From contig CANRCS010000030.1 in NCBI GenBank assembly GCA_947629195.1, forward strand, positions 1-10,204: a DNA stretch of 10,204 bases, written 5' to 3'. The position numbers and the translations under genes are program-made. Shown in pieces: positions 1-6,632 of this stretch; position 1 is the stretch's first letter, and each line of letters begins with the position of its first letter. A model generated the notes under the pieces. The model did not search any database. It had not been told where the DNA came from and was given only the letters and a program-made list of their open reading frames with translations. This DNA is from an uncultured Bacilli bacterium. Its GTDB lineage: Bacteria; Bacillota_I; Bacilli_A; RF39; UBA660.

Positions 1-137
1 AGTCACATGTATGTCCAATAAATACTAGAATAATAAATCACCATGTATATAAACATACATATTCACCATGTTATACTTGTTGTGAAGAAAATGAAGTATG
101 TAATGTAAATGAAGGATCATGCTGTTGTTTTAGATAA
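1..137 (+). CDS. Cys/His-rich CotD-like spore coat protein, C-terminal part
   Basis: An open frame enters from the left edge (codons in register from base 3) and ends at TAA 135-137, giving 44 visible residues. They include VCPINTRIINHH, YSPCYTCCEE and the tail NVNEGSCCCFR: 8 Cys and 4 His, with no hydrophobic core. This composition, and a CPxNTxxxNHHxxxH pattern, resembles CotD-type inner spore coat proteins, which are assembled on the forespore surface by the mother cell and cross-linked through Cys. The N-terminus, start and promoter lie outside the window. A terminator follows immediately at 147-175. The assignment to the CotD family is by pattern only; a generic Cys-rich coat protein is the alternative. 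Confidence 0.6.
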   Translation, partial: SHVCPINTRIINHHVYKHTYSPCYTCCEENEVCNVNEGSCCCFR

Positions 138-146
138 AATTTTTAA

Positions 147-175
147 AAATCTCTTATCATTTAGGAGATTTTTTT
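147..175 (+). terminator. Intrinsic terminator of the CotD-like gene
   Basis: AAATCTC (147-153) pairs with GAGATTT (165-171) across a short loop and is followed by more T residues. It begins 9 bases after the stop codon. The loop also holds the -35 hexamer of the next promoter. Confidence 0.75.
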
Positions 176-182
176 GTATAAT
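154..182 (+). promoter_or_regulatory. SigA-type promoter for the 287-aa gene
   Basis: TTATCA (154-159), a 17-base spacer, then a perfect TATAAT (177-182). The start of transcription would fall near 189, leaving only about 10 bases of leader before ATG 199. The -35 lies in the loop of the preceding terminator, so the two elements share DNA. Confidence 0.55.
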
Positions 183-198
183 GGTATTGGTGATATAA

Positions 199-1062
199 AT
201 GGATACTATGAATGAATTAGCTAAATCCCTTAAAAATAATAAAGAATTATCAGATTTAGAAAAAGAATTAATTGTTGATTTTGTAGGAGATTTAGAAGAC
301 ATTCGAAAAAAAACTGGTGGAATAGATTATAATAATTTAATAAATAATTTAAAAGATTTAAAAATTTTAAATGTAGAAGATGGTAAAACTTCAGGATATT
401 CTACTAAAGATAATGTAATTTATTTAGATAAAAAAATGATTAAAGATAATTGGAAATCTAATTTATATAAAGCATTACTACAATGTTCTATAACTAATAG
501 AGAAGGTAATAAAATAAAATATGGAATAGTTGACCCTAACGGTGGGAATTACGCATTAAATGAAGCGATTACTCAAAGATTTTTGGATTTAATGTTAGGT
601 TCAAGTGAAAAAAATATTTTAGATTTTGAAATGAATATATATGCTAAAATTCAAGAAATAATTGGATTAGATAAAGTATTTGATGCATATTTTAAAGCTG
701 ATTATGGAACACTTGCTTTAGAATTTGAAAATTATAAGACAAGTTTACCACTTATATCATTAAAATACGATAGACTTATGTCACTAAATTTGGATAGTAT
801 AGATGTATCTCTTGGTGATAGAAGATTGGTTTCTGATATAGAAAGATTGCTAATAAATGCGTATGCCCACAAAATTATTAACAATGATGTCGATAAGGAA
901 AGTATAGATAGATTTAGAAACAATATAATTACATCTGGTAGTGTAAAAGCATATGATAAAGATAATAAAGAGATGTATGATGGAATAAATTCTAATATTA
1001 CATATTTCAATATGTTATTAAATGGTCTTAAGATTTCAAGGGATTCTTCAAAAATAATGTAG
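199..1062 (+). CDS. Uncharacterised protein, probable degenerate gluzincin-like metallopeptidase
   Basis: 287 aa. I do not recognise a named family. It is soluble and mostly helical, with no signal peptide or membrane segment. Residues 64-130 read like the core of small HExxH zinc peptidases: a 'SGYxxxxNVIYLD' strand (65-77), then a helix with LYKALLQC (89-96) where HELxH would sit, then about 25 residues later ALNEAITQ (119-126), which matches the 'GLNEGxTE' helix carrying the third ligand. KALLQ in place of HExxH removes both His ligands and the catalytic Glu, so the protein is probably not an active peptidase. Start 199 is chosen because GGTGAT (189-194) precedes it by 4 bases; the in-frame ATG at 208 is spaced worse. 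It stands alone between two terminators. The fold assignment is inference. Confidence 0.6.
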   Translation: MDTMNELAKSLKNNKELSDLEKELIVDFVGDLEDIRKKTGGIDYNNLINNLKDLKILNVEDGKTSGYSTKDNVIYLDKKMIKDNWKSNLYKALLQCSITNREGNKIKYGIVDPNGGNYALNEAITQRFLDLMLGSSEKNILDFEMNIYAKIQEIIGLDKVFDAYFKADYGTLALEFENYKTSLPLISLKYDRLMSLNLDSIDVSLGDRRLVSDIERLLINAYAHKIINNDVDKESIDRFRNNIITSGSVKAYDKDNKEMYDGINSNITYFNMLLNGLKISRDSSKIM

Positions 1063-1096
1063 AACTTATAAAATAATGGGTTCTATATTATTTTTT
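1051..1096 (+). terminator. Terminator of the 287-aa gene
   Basis: An imperfect stem built around TAGAAC (1060-1065) and GTTCTA (1080-1085) extends outward through A/T pairs to 1051 and 1094. The stop codon TAG lies inside the left arm. The right arm runs into a T-rich stretch. Confidence 0.6.
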
Positions 1097-1128
1097 GTAA
1101 AATAAAATGTAAAGTTTTGTTAGTTAGC

Positions 1129-1157
1129 TTGTTTAAATTCTAAAAAAATATTATATT
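1129..1157 (+). promoter_or_regulatory. SigA-type promoter of rpoZ
   Basis: TTGTTT (1129-1134), a 17-base spacer and TATATT (1152-1157). Expected start is near 1164, just before the ribosome binding site. Confidence 0.5.
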
Positions 1158-1183
1158 AATAATATAAGGGAGTGTGTGATATT

Positions 1184-1378
1184 ATGATTTATCCATCAAT
1201 TGACAAACTATTAAATATAGTTGATTCTAAATATGAACTTATTCATATTGCTGCAAAGCGTGCTCACCAAATAGAAAAAGAGGGTTTATATCAAATGAAA
1301 GAAAATGAATATTTGACAGAAAAACCAATAAGTAGAGCATTAGAAGAATTGGCACAAGGTCTAATTAAAATCAAATAA
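1184..1378 (+). CDS. rpoZ: DNA-directed RNA polymerase omega subunit
   Basis: 64 aa, the usual size for Firmicute omega. It binds the beta-prime subunit and helps assemble and stabilise RNA polymerase. Family landmarks: the N-terminal 'YPSIDKLLNIVDSKYEL', the 'AAKRAHQIE' helix carrying the conserved R-A pair, and the C-terminal 'KPISRALEELAQGLI' helix that matches the KxVxxALEEIxxGxI pattern. I start at ATG 1184 rather than GTG 1172, because GGGAG (1168-1172) is the ribosome binding site and GTG 1172 overlaps it; homologues also begin at M-x-x-PSID. In many Firmicutes rpoZ follows gmk. Here it is monocistronic, with its own promoter and terminator. Confidence 0.9.
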   Translation: MIYPSIDKLLNIVDSKYELIHIAAKRAHQIEKEGLYQMKENEYLTEKPISRALEELAQGLIKIK

Positions 1379-1390
1379 TTAGATTTTTTT
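1361..1390 (+). terminator. Terminator overlapping the rpoZ stop
   Basis: CTAATTA (1361-1367) pairs with TAATTAG (1376-1382), loop of 8, then seven T's. The right arm contains the stop codon. The stem is A/T-rich with one G-C pair, so it may be weak. Confidence 0.5.
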
Positions 1391-1396
1391 ATTTAG

Positions 1397-1424
1397 TTAA
1401 AAATTTCAAATATACGCATATAAT
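1397..1424 (+). promoter_or_regulatory. Candidate promoter in front of the nested stem at 1431
   Basis: TTAAAA (1397-1402), a 16-base spacer and perfect TATAAT (1419-1424). The predicted start, 6-7 bases downstream, is G1431, the first base of the outer stem. A TATAAT is not rare in DNA this A/T-rich, so this is a candidate only. Confidence 0.3.
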
Positions 1425-1430
1425 AATAAT

Positions 1431-1494
1431 GAAAAGCGCACAAAAAGAGATGACATTAGTCATCTCACAGGGGGATTAATAAAGTGTGCTTTTC
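1431..1494. other. Nested double stem: convergent terminator and possible small RNA
   Basis: Outer stem GAAAAGCGCAC (1431-1441) pairs with GTGTGCTTTTC (1484-1494) over 11 bp with one G-T wobble. Inside it, GAGATGAC (1447-1454) and GTCATCTC (1459-1466) form a perfect 8-bp hairpin with loop ATTA. On the plus strand the single-stranded part reads ACAGGGGGATTAATAAA. On the minus strand the inner hairpin is followed by TTTTT (1446 down to 1442). That is a normal terminator for the cotY/Z-like gene and explains half of the structure. The outer stem is not needed for termination. Confidence 0.6.
1442..1466 (-). terminator. Terminator of the CotY/CotZ-like gene
   Basis: A perfect 8-bp hairpin followed on the minus strand by five T's, about 30 bases past the stop codon. 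Confidence 0.7.
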
Positions 1495-1495
1495 T

Positions 1496-1939
1496 TTATA
1501 AGCAATCTACATAAGTGTCACTTAAACATTTTAACATATGACAGCAGCATCCTTCGTTTACACTAAAGAATGTGTTAGTTTTTACATAAGGATAACTGCA
1601 TTCTCTGTTTGGATTAGGGGCTAAACATCTAAATGTACAAACATCACCATCTATTTTTTCAATTCTAAATACAGTGGTTGTTTCAGTTGCACCTTCACTT
1701 GTTGTATATTCCATTGAAACAGGATCCCCACCGCAAGTGAATAATGATACTGGTCTAGTGTTGCAATTTGGTTGTTTTGTACATGGTCCTAAAACTGTTC
1801 TATCACAAAACTCTTCTTCCTCTTCGTTATATTCTGCAAGCATTTGAGCATTTAAAATAGTTTGTAGAATTTTTACAATTCCATTTGTTTCTTCAACTTC
1901 ATTATTTAATGAAGCTATTTGATTTTGGAAACATGACAT
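1496..1939 (-). CDS. CotY/CotZ-family spore coat (crust) protein
   Basis: 147 aa with 13 Cys. The N-terminal 40 residues look helical or coiled (IVKILQTILNAQ) and are followed by an acidic run (NEEEEEF). The rest matches the CotY/CotZ pattern: 'RTVLGPC' (47-53), 'RPVSLFTCGGDP' (62-73), 'TTTVFRIEKIDGDVCTFRCLAP' split around residues 87-108 (family: FFRVEK...CATLSLLRP), and the Cys-rich close 'FFSVNEGCCCHMLKCL' (124-139; family: F-x-VDLxCFCAIQCL). These proteins self-assemble by disulfides into the outermost coat or crust layer. ATG 1937-1939 is preceded by GAAAGGAG on the minus strand (1958-1951), spacing 11. It is transcribed divergently from recX. Whether it is closer to CotY or CotZ cannot be told from this. 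Confidence 0.8.
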   Translation of the reverse strand: MSCFQNQIASLNNEVEETNGIVKILQTILNAQMLAEYNEEEEEFCDRTVLGPCTKQPNCNTRPVSLFTCGGDPVSMEYTTSEGATETTTVFRIEKIDGDVCTFRCLAPNPNRECSYPYVKTNTFFSVNEGCCCHMLKCLSDTYVDCL

Positions 1940-2050
1940 ATTTTTTTATTCTCCTTTCATATCTTACACTTTAATATATTCTATAAAATAAGTTTGAAAT
2001 AATTATAATAACTAATATGAAACTTTTTTTAGAAAATTTTAAAAAAATGG

Positions 2051-2079
2051 TTGCCAAACGAACAAACGTATGTTAATAT
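2051..2079 (+). promoter_or_regulatory. recX promoter
   Basis: TTGCCA (2051-2056, one mismatch to TTGACA), a 17-base spacer and TAATAT (2074-2079). The expected start is at about 2086, next to the ribosome binding site. Confidence 0.6.
2059..2074 (+). promoter_or_regulatory. Candidate LexA-type operator in the recX promoter spacer
   Basis: CGAACAAACGTATG (2059-2072) fits the Firmicute LexA (DinR) box CGAAC-N4-GTTCG except at two positions in the right half. It overlaps a near-perfect dyad, AACAAAC/GTATGTT (2061-2074, one mismatch per arm). It sits exactly between -35 and -10, where a repressor would block polymerase. RecX modulates RecA, so SOS control is plausible. The identity of the repressor is inference. 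Confidence 0.4.
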
Positions 2080-2096
2080 TATTTTAGGTGGTTGAA

Positions 2097-2876
2097 ATGA
2101 ATATAGTAAAATTTAAAAAGAAGAATAAAGAACAATATGAATTGATTTTAGATAATGGTGAAAAATTAGTAGTATATGAAGATGTAATTATAAAATATAA
2201 TTTATTATCTAACAAAAAATTAAGCTCAGATATTCTTAAAAAAATAAATAATGATAATAATTTTTCTAGCATTTATGCTAAATGTATAAAATATATTTCT
2301 ATTAGAATGCGTAGTGAAAAAGAAATACGTGATTATCTTCATAAAAAATTAGTTGATTTTGAAATGGCTGATAAAATTATTGATAAATTAAAAATTAATA
2401 AATTAATAGATGATGAAAAATTTGTACAAGCATTTATTGATGATAAATTATTATTAACAAATTATGGTCCTAAAAAAATTAGAAATGAACTTTGTAATCA
2501 TAATATAGATTATTCAATTATTGATAAGTATATAGATAATATTGATAAAGAAATTTTCTATGAAAAGATAAATAAAATTATAACAAGACAACTAAATAGT
2601 AATACTAAATATTCTAAAAACATGATAAAAAATAGAATACAAAATACTCTAAATAATTTAGGTTATCCTAAAGTATTTTATAATGATATCTTAAATTCGT
2701 TTGATATAAAAGATGATGATAGTATTTTAGAAAAAGAATTATATAAAGAATATACAAAACTATCAAAAAAATATAGTGAAAATGAATTAAAAATAAAGTT
2801 AAAACAAAAATTGTATAAAAAAGGATTTGATATAAATAAAATAGATTATTATATTGAAACATTAAGTGTTGATTAG
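2097..2876 (+). CDS. recX: Regulatory protein RecX
   Basis: 259 aa, about the length of Bacillus RecX. RecX binds in the groove of RecA filaments and limits or modulates strand exchange; it is cytoplasmic. The family signature is clear: 'YISIRMRSEKEIRDYL' (66-81), 'IIDKLKINKLIDDEKFVQAF' (94-113), 'GPKKIRNEL' (124-132), with weaker copies of the three-helix repeat to the C-terminus ('GYPKVF', 'KGFDINKIDYYI'). The first 60 residues form a strand-rich, more variable N-terminal part ('QYELILDNGEKLVVYEDV'). ATG 2097 is the start: AGGTGG (2086-2091) lies 5 bases upstream, and the alternative GTG 2088 is inside that site. It has its own promoter with a dyad operator and converges on feoB with a shared terminator hairpin. 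Confidence 0.9.
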   Translation: MNIVKFKKKNKEQYELILDNGEKLVVYEDVIIKYNLLSNKKLSSDILKKINNDNNFSSIYAKCIKYISIRMRSEKEIRDYLHKKLVDFEMADKIIDKLKINKLIDDEKFVQAFIDDKLLLTNYGPKKIRNELCNHNIDYSIIDKYIDNIDKEIFYEKINKIITRQLNSNTKYSKNMIKNRIQNTLNNLGYPKVFYNDILNSFDIKDDDSILEKELYKEYTKLSKKYSENELKIKLKQKLYKKGFDINKIDYYIETLSVD

Positions 2877-2930
2877 AATGTGTCTTAGATAATTTAAGAG
2901 TGCAAAAATTGGTAAAATTTCTTAAAAATA

Positions 2931-2970
2931 AAGAAACTAATTCAAAATTAATTATTTGAATTGGTTCCTT
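2931..2970. terminator. Terminator hairpin between recX and feoB
   Basis: A 16-bp stem with one mismatch and one wobble: 2931-2946 pairs with 2955-2970 over an 8-base loop. On the minus strand the stem runs into TTTATTTTTAAG, a good termination tract for feoB, and begins one base past its stop. On the plus strand the following bases (ATTATATTATTAG) are less T-rich, so termination of recX there is weaker. Confidence 0.7.
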
Positions 2971-2971
2971 A

Positions 2972-5125
2972 TTATATTATTAGCATTATTAATCTAGAAA
3001 TATTTGCGATTAGAAAACATACTGTAAGACCTATTAATGTTGGAAGTAAAAATGAAAATATAGTCCATTTTAAGCTTCCTGTTTCTTTTTTAATTGTAAG
3101 ACAAGTTGTTCCACATGGGAAGTGTAATAAACAAAATACCATGGTACAAATTGCAGTTATCCAAGTCCATCCATTACTTACTAATATATCTTTTAGAGAA
3201 CTTAGACTACTAAATTCCATCATACTTCCTGTTGACATATATCCCATAAGCATAAGTGGAATAACAATTTCATTAGCAGGAAATCCCAATATAAATGCCA
3301 TTAATATTACACCATCTAATCCGAAAATATTCGCAAATGGATTTAAAAATTCAGTACAATATTTCAAAATACTAATTCCATTTATATCAATGTTTGATAA
3401 AAGCCAAATAATTAATCCTGCTGGTGCAGCAACACATATTGAACGACCAAGTACAAATATTGTTCTATCAAATATAGACCTAACTAAAACTTTACCAATT
3501 TGCGGTTTACGGTAAGGTGGAAGTTCTAATACAAATGATGATGGCATACCTTTTAAAATAGTTTTAGATAAAATTTTAGATATAAATAATGTCATTATAA
3601 TTCCTAGTAAAATAACAGATAGTAAAATTAAAGTTGACATTATAGATTTCATTGAACCTGTAAACATACTTGCAAAAAACATTGTAATAATTGCAATCAG
3701 AGTTGGAAATCTTCCATTACATGGTACAAAACAATTAGTTAATATTGCAATTAATCTCTCTCTTGGAGAATCTATTATTCTACATCCAATAACACCACAC
3801 GCATTACATCCAAATCCCATACACATACTAAGTGCTTGTTTTCCATGTGCACATGCTTTTTTAAAAAACTTATCCATATTAAATGCAATTCTTGGAAGAT
3901 ATCCTAAATCTTCTAATAGCGTAAATAGCGGGAAAAATATTGCCATAGGTGGTAACATAACAGATACTACCCATGCTACTGTCCTATAAACTCCTAATAC
4001 CAATGCTCCATGTAACCAATCTGGCGCTCCAATACTGTGAAATAATATCGTTAGTTTATCCTGGATACCAAACAAAATCTTTGATAAGATTTCAGAAGGG
4101 TAATTAGCACCTTCAATTGTTAACCAAAATATTGATCCTAATAATAACAACATTGTAGGAATACCAAATAATTTAGATGTTAAAATTTTATCTATTTTCC
4201 TATCTCTTTCATTATATTTTTTATTTTCAAGTATTACACATTTATCATATATATTTTCAGCTTCATTAACAATTTTAGAAACAATTAAATCACGTATTTT
4301 CTCTTTTTTGATGTTATTATATTCTAAATATTTAAGAGTTTCATCTACACATTTTTTAATATCATCTTTTTCTAAAATATCAAATCCCAAATAATCATTT
4401 AAAGATTTATGTAATTTTTCATTTATATCTAATAACTTTATTGATAACCATCTAGTATTTATTTTATCTTTAACATATTTATTAATCTTACTTTCAATTT
4501 TACTAATTGCATCTTCAATAATTTCATCATATCTTATCTCATATCCACTACATATTTTATAGTTATTAGAAACTTCATCAATTTTTTCCATTAATTTATC
4601 TAATCCTTTACCACTTCTCGCACTTGTTCCAATAACTGGTACACCTAATTTTTTTGAAAGTTTTTCTAAATTAATTTTAATCTTTTTCTTTTTTGCTTCA
4701 TCAAGTAAATTTACACATACGATTACATTTTGACTAACTTCTAAAATTTGTAATACTAAATTTAAATTTCTTTCTAAACAAGTAGCATCTACAACTACAA
4801 CGATTGTATCAGGCTTGCCAAAACAAATAAAATCTCTTGCGACTTCTTCTTCAACAGAACTAGCCATCAGTGAATATGTTCCAGGAATATCTATAAGTAT
4901 GAAATTTTTATCATTATATGTGTATTTTCCTTGAGCGTTTGTAACAGTTTTACCAGGCCAATTTCCTGTATGTTGATTAAGACCTGTAAGTTCATTAAAT
5001 ACTGTACTTTTTCCTACATTTGGATTCCCTGCAAGAGCAATTATTTTATCAGATGGATTAGTTTTATTTATTACAAGCTCATTTGAATTTACTGATGCCC
5101 CTGTTGATTTATTAGTTAATCCCAT
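2972..5125 (-). CDS. feoB: Ferrous iron transporter FeoB
   Basis: 717 aa. It is a GTP-dependent Fe2+ importer of the cytoplasmic membrane. N-terminal G domain: G1 GNPNVGKST (33-41), switch I 'NWPGKTV' (55-61), G3 DIPG (79-82), G4 NLLD (139-142), G5 SAR (168-170). A helical segment follows (about 185-310), then the membrane part (from about 320) with two Gate regions. The pore region holds 'GFGCNACGVIGC' (437-448), 'DSPRERLIAILTN' (452-464) and 'FVPCNGRFP' (466-474); the second half has 'GFPANEIVIP' (614-623). The length is typical, and the ~30-residue N-terminal extension before the G domain is polar. ATG 5123-5125 is served by AGGAGG lying in the end of feoA (5139-5134). It follows feoA by 3 bases. 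Confidence 0.97.
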   Translation of the reverse strand: MGLTNKSTGASVNSNELVINKTNPSDKIIALAGNPNVGKSTVFNELTGLNQHTGNWPGKTVTNAQGKYTYNDKNFILIDIPGTYSLMASSVEEEVARDFICFGKPDTIVVVVDATCLERNLNLVLQILEVSQNVIVCVNLLDEAKKKKIKINLEKLSKKLGVPVIGTSARSGKGLDKLMEKIDEVSNNYKICSGYEIRYDEIIEDAISKIESKINKYVKDKINTRWLSIKLLDINEKLHKSLNDYLGFDILEKDDIKKCVDETLKYLEYNNIKKEKIRDLIVSKIVNEAENIYDKCVILENKKYNERDRKIDKILTSKLFGIPTMLLLLGSIFWLTIEGANYPSEILSKILFGIQDKLTILFHSIGAPDWLHGALVLGVYRTVAWVVSVMLPPMAIFFPLFTLLEDLGYLPRIAFNMDKFFKKACAHGKQALSMCMGFGCNACGVIGCRIIDSPRERLIAILTNCFVPCNGRFPTLIAIITMFFASMFTGSMKSIMSTLILLSVILLGIIMTLFISKILSKTILKGMPSSFVLELPPYRKPQIGKVLVRSIFDRTIFVLGRSICVAAPAGLIIWLLSNIDINGISILKYCTEFLNPFANIFGLDGVILMAFILGFPANEIVIPLMLMGYMSTGSMMEFSSLSSLKDILVSNGWTWITAICTMVFCLLHFPCGTTCLTIKKETGSLKWTIFSFLLPTLIGLTVCFLIANISRLIMLII

Positions 5126-5128
5126 CTT

Positions 5129-5371
5129 TTAATCCTCCTCATCAATAATAATTTTTTTTGAATCTTCACTTCTAAGAGCAATTACTGCACCACGTATGAA
5201 ATATGCAGTAGGATCTCCAGATGGGCTTCTATATAAAGTTTCAATCTTAGTATTTTTTACTAGACCAAGATCTAACATTCTTCTTCTTTGATTTCCATCA
5301 AACATAATGTCTTTTATTTTAACTGTTTTTCCTAGTTCAATATCGTTTAAAGATAAATCTTTATTATCCAT
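5129..5371 (-). CDS. feoA: Ferrous iron transport protein FeoA
   Basis: 80 aa, a full-length SH3-like FeoA. It is a small cytoplasmic partner that modulates the FeoB transporter. Conserved elements: 'LNDIELGKTVKIKDIM', 'RRRMLDLGLVKNTKIE' (the R-R-L-x-x-x-G-L block of the family), 'SPSGDPTAYFIRGAVIALR' (family: GDPxxxxxRGxxxALR). ATG 5369-5371 has GATGAGG about 7 bases upstream (5385-5379). It is the first gene of the feoAB pair, 3 bases from feoB and probably translationally coupled. No clear Fur or DtxR box is visible upstream, only the A/T palindrome TATATTAATATA (5407-5418). Confidence 0.95.
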   Translation of the reverse strand: MDNKDLSLNDIELGKTVKIKDIMFDGNQRRRMLDLGLVKNTKIETLYRSPSGDPTAYFIRGAVIALRSEDSKKIIIDEED

Positions 5372-5406
5372 ATATAAACCTCATCTCTTTAAAGGATTTT
5401 CATTCC

Positions 5407-5418
5407 TATATTAATATA
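5407..5418. promoter_or_regulatory. A/T palindrome upstream of feoAB
   Basis: TATATTAATATA is a perfect 12-bp palindrome about 36 bases before feoA. It may be the -10 region or an operator of feoAB. In A/T-rich DNA such a palindrome can arise by chance. Confidence 0.2.
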
Positions 5419-5486
5419 TGAGAAATTAAACTATATGTTCTATTCCATTTTTGAATTTAAAGGTAACATATTTTTTACATGAATAA

Positions 5487-5516
5487 TAAAAAATATCAAC
5501 AAATTTCTGTTGATAT
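5487..5516 (-). terminator. Terminator of pta
   Basis: Perfect 9-bp stem: ATATCAACA (5493-5501) with TGTTGATAT (5508-5516). On the minus strand it is followed by a T run (5493 down to 5488). It starts 3 bases past the stop and separates pta from feoAB. Confidence 0.85.
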
Positions 5517-5519
5517 CAT

Positions 5520-6515
5520 TTAATTACACTGAACACACGTAATAGCAATAACTCCAACTATATCATCTGAATTACATCCCCTTGATAAATCATTAACTGG
5601 TTTTGCAATACCTTGAGTTATTGGGCCATATGCTTTTGCTTTGGCCAATCTCTCTGTTAATTTATAAGCAATATTTCCTGCATCTAAATCAGGAAATATC
5701 AATACATTTGCACTTCCTGCAACATTGCTATTGGGTGCTTTACTTTTAGCGACACTAGGAATTATTGCTGCATCTGCTTGTAATTCTCCATCCAAATTTA
5801 ACATTGGATATTTCTCTTTTGCAATTTCAACTGCTTTTACAACTTTATCAACATCTGGATGTTTTGATGAACCTAAAGTAGAATGGGATAACATAGCAAT
5901 AACAGGTTCAATTCCAATTAATTGCTTAAAACTTTTAGAAGAACTATATGCAATTTCTACAAGTTCTTCAGATGTTGGATTTTGTATCATACCACAATCG
6001 GAATATAAGAAAATACCATTTGATCCATACTCACAATTTGGTACGTCCATTATAAAAAATGATGATACAACCTTACTATCCTTAGCTGTTTTAATTGTTT
6101 GAAGTGCGGCTCTTAAAACATTAGCGCTACTATTTACTGCTCCAGCAACTAGGCCATCTGCATATCCTAATTTTACTAACATATCTCCAAAATATAGATA
6201 ATTATTTTTAATAAGTTCAGTAGCATCTTCCAATGTAATGTTTTTATGTTTTCTAAGTTCATAAAATTCATTAATTAATTTATCAGTATTTTCATAAGTA
6301 TCAGGATTTATTATTTCAATACCTTCTATATTAATATTATTATCTGATGCAATACTATTAATTTTATCTACATCTCCTATAAGTATTATTTTAGCAAATC
6401 CTTCTTCTAATACCTTAGATGCAGCTTCTAGCGTTCTTATATCATCTGTTTCTGGAAGAATAATTGTTTTTATATTTTCTTTTGCTTTAGTTTTTATATT
6501 ATCTATTATATTCAT
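5520..6515 (-). CDS. pta: Phosphate acetyltransferase
   Basis: 331 aa, the short single-domain (EutD-type) Pta. It interconverts acetyl-CoA plus phosphate and acetyl phosphate plus CoA, the first step of acetate and ATP formation with AckA. Signatures: 'YADGLVAGAVNSSANVLRAAL', read in order over about residues 118-138, 'SSFFIMDVP', 'SDCGMIQNPTSEEL', 'IAMLSHSTLGSSKHPDVDKV', 'DGELQADAAI', and the C-terminal 'AGSANVLIFPDLDAGNIAYK' to 'YGPITQGIAKPVNDLSRG'. All the usual CoA/phosphate-site blocks are present. The start is ATG 6513-6515, because AGAAGG (6527-6522) sits 6 bases before it; the upstream in-frame ATG at 6533 would place that site inside the gene. It is divergent from mscL. ackA is not in the window. 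Confidence 0.95.
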   Translation of the reverse strand: MNIIDNIKTKAKENIKTIILPETDDIRTLEAASKVLEEGFAKIILIGDVDKINSIASDNNINIEGIEIINPDTYENTDKLINEFYELRKHKNITLEDATELIKNNYLYFGDMLVKLGYADGLVAGAVNSSANVLRAALQTIKTAKDSKVVSSFFIMDVPNCEYGSNGIFLYSDCGMIQNPTSEELVEIAYSSSKSFKQLIGIEPVIAMLSHSTLGSSKHPDVDKVVKAVEIAKEKYPMLNLDGELQADAAIIPSVAKSKAPNSNVAGSANVLIFPDLDAGNIAYKLTERLAKAKAYGPITQGIAKPVNDLSRGCNSDDIVGVIAITCVQCN

Positions 6516-6571
6516 TTTATACCTTCTTTCCATAATAATTCTATCAAAAATAATAAATTTATTAAATAATA

Positions 6572-6600
6572 TATTACATTTTTTGAAAAAATGATATAAT
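6572..6600 (+). promoter_or_regulatory. mscL promoter with extended -10
   Basis: TGATATAAT (6592-6600) is a full extended -10. The -35 at 17 bases (TATTAC, 6572-6577) is poor, as is common for extended -10 promoters. A perfect 8-1-8 palindrome, CATTTTTT-G-AAAAAATG (6577-6593), fills the spacer and could be an operator. Confidence 0.55.
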
Positions 6601-6632
6601 AGTTGCGATAAATTTAAGGAGTGGAGTAGTAT

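Noticed and set aside
1172..1183. GTG start for rpoZ
   Set aside because: The GTG overlaps the ribosome binding site, and homologues begin at M-x-x-PSID, i.e. ATG 1184. The same logic rejects GTG 2088 (recX) and GTG 7284 (CotF-like).
1431..1494. Known riboswitch or ribozyme
   Set aside because: I compared it by eye with the conserved cores I remember (c-di-GMP, preQ1, fluoride, ZTP, hammerhead, twister) and none fits. It also lies at gene 3' ends, not upstream of a gene.
2961..3515. 184-codon plus-strand frame opposite feoB
   Set aside because: It is antisense to the conserved membrane part of FeoB, with no ribosome binding site and no recognisable protein.
5372..5480. Fur or DtxR box upstream of feoA
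   Set aside because: I searched both strands for GATAATNATTATC-like and TTAGGTTAGNCTAA-like dyads and found only a generic A/T palindrome.
5725..6102. 125-codon plus-strand frame opposite pta
   Set aside because: It is a shadow of the conserved Pta core and has no start signals.
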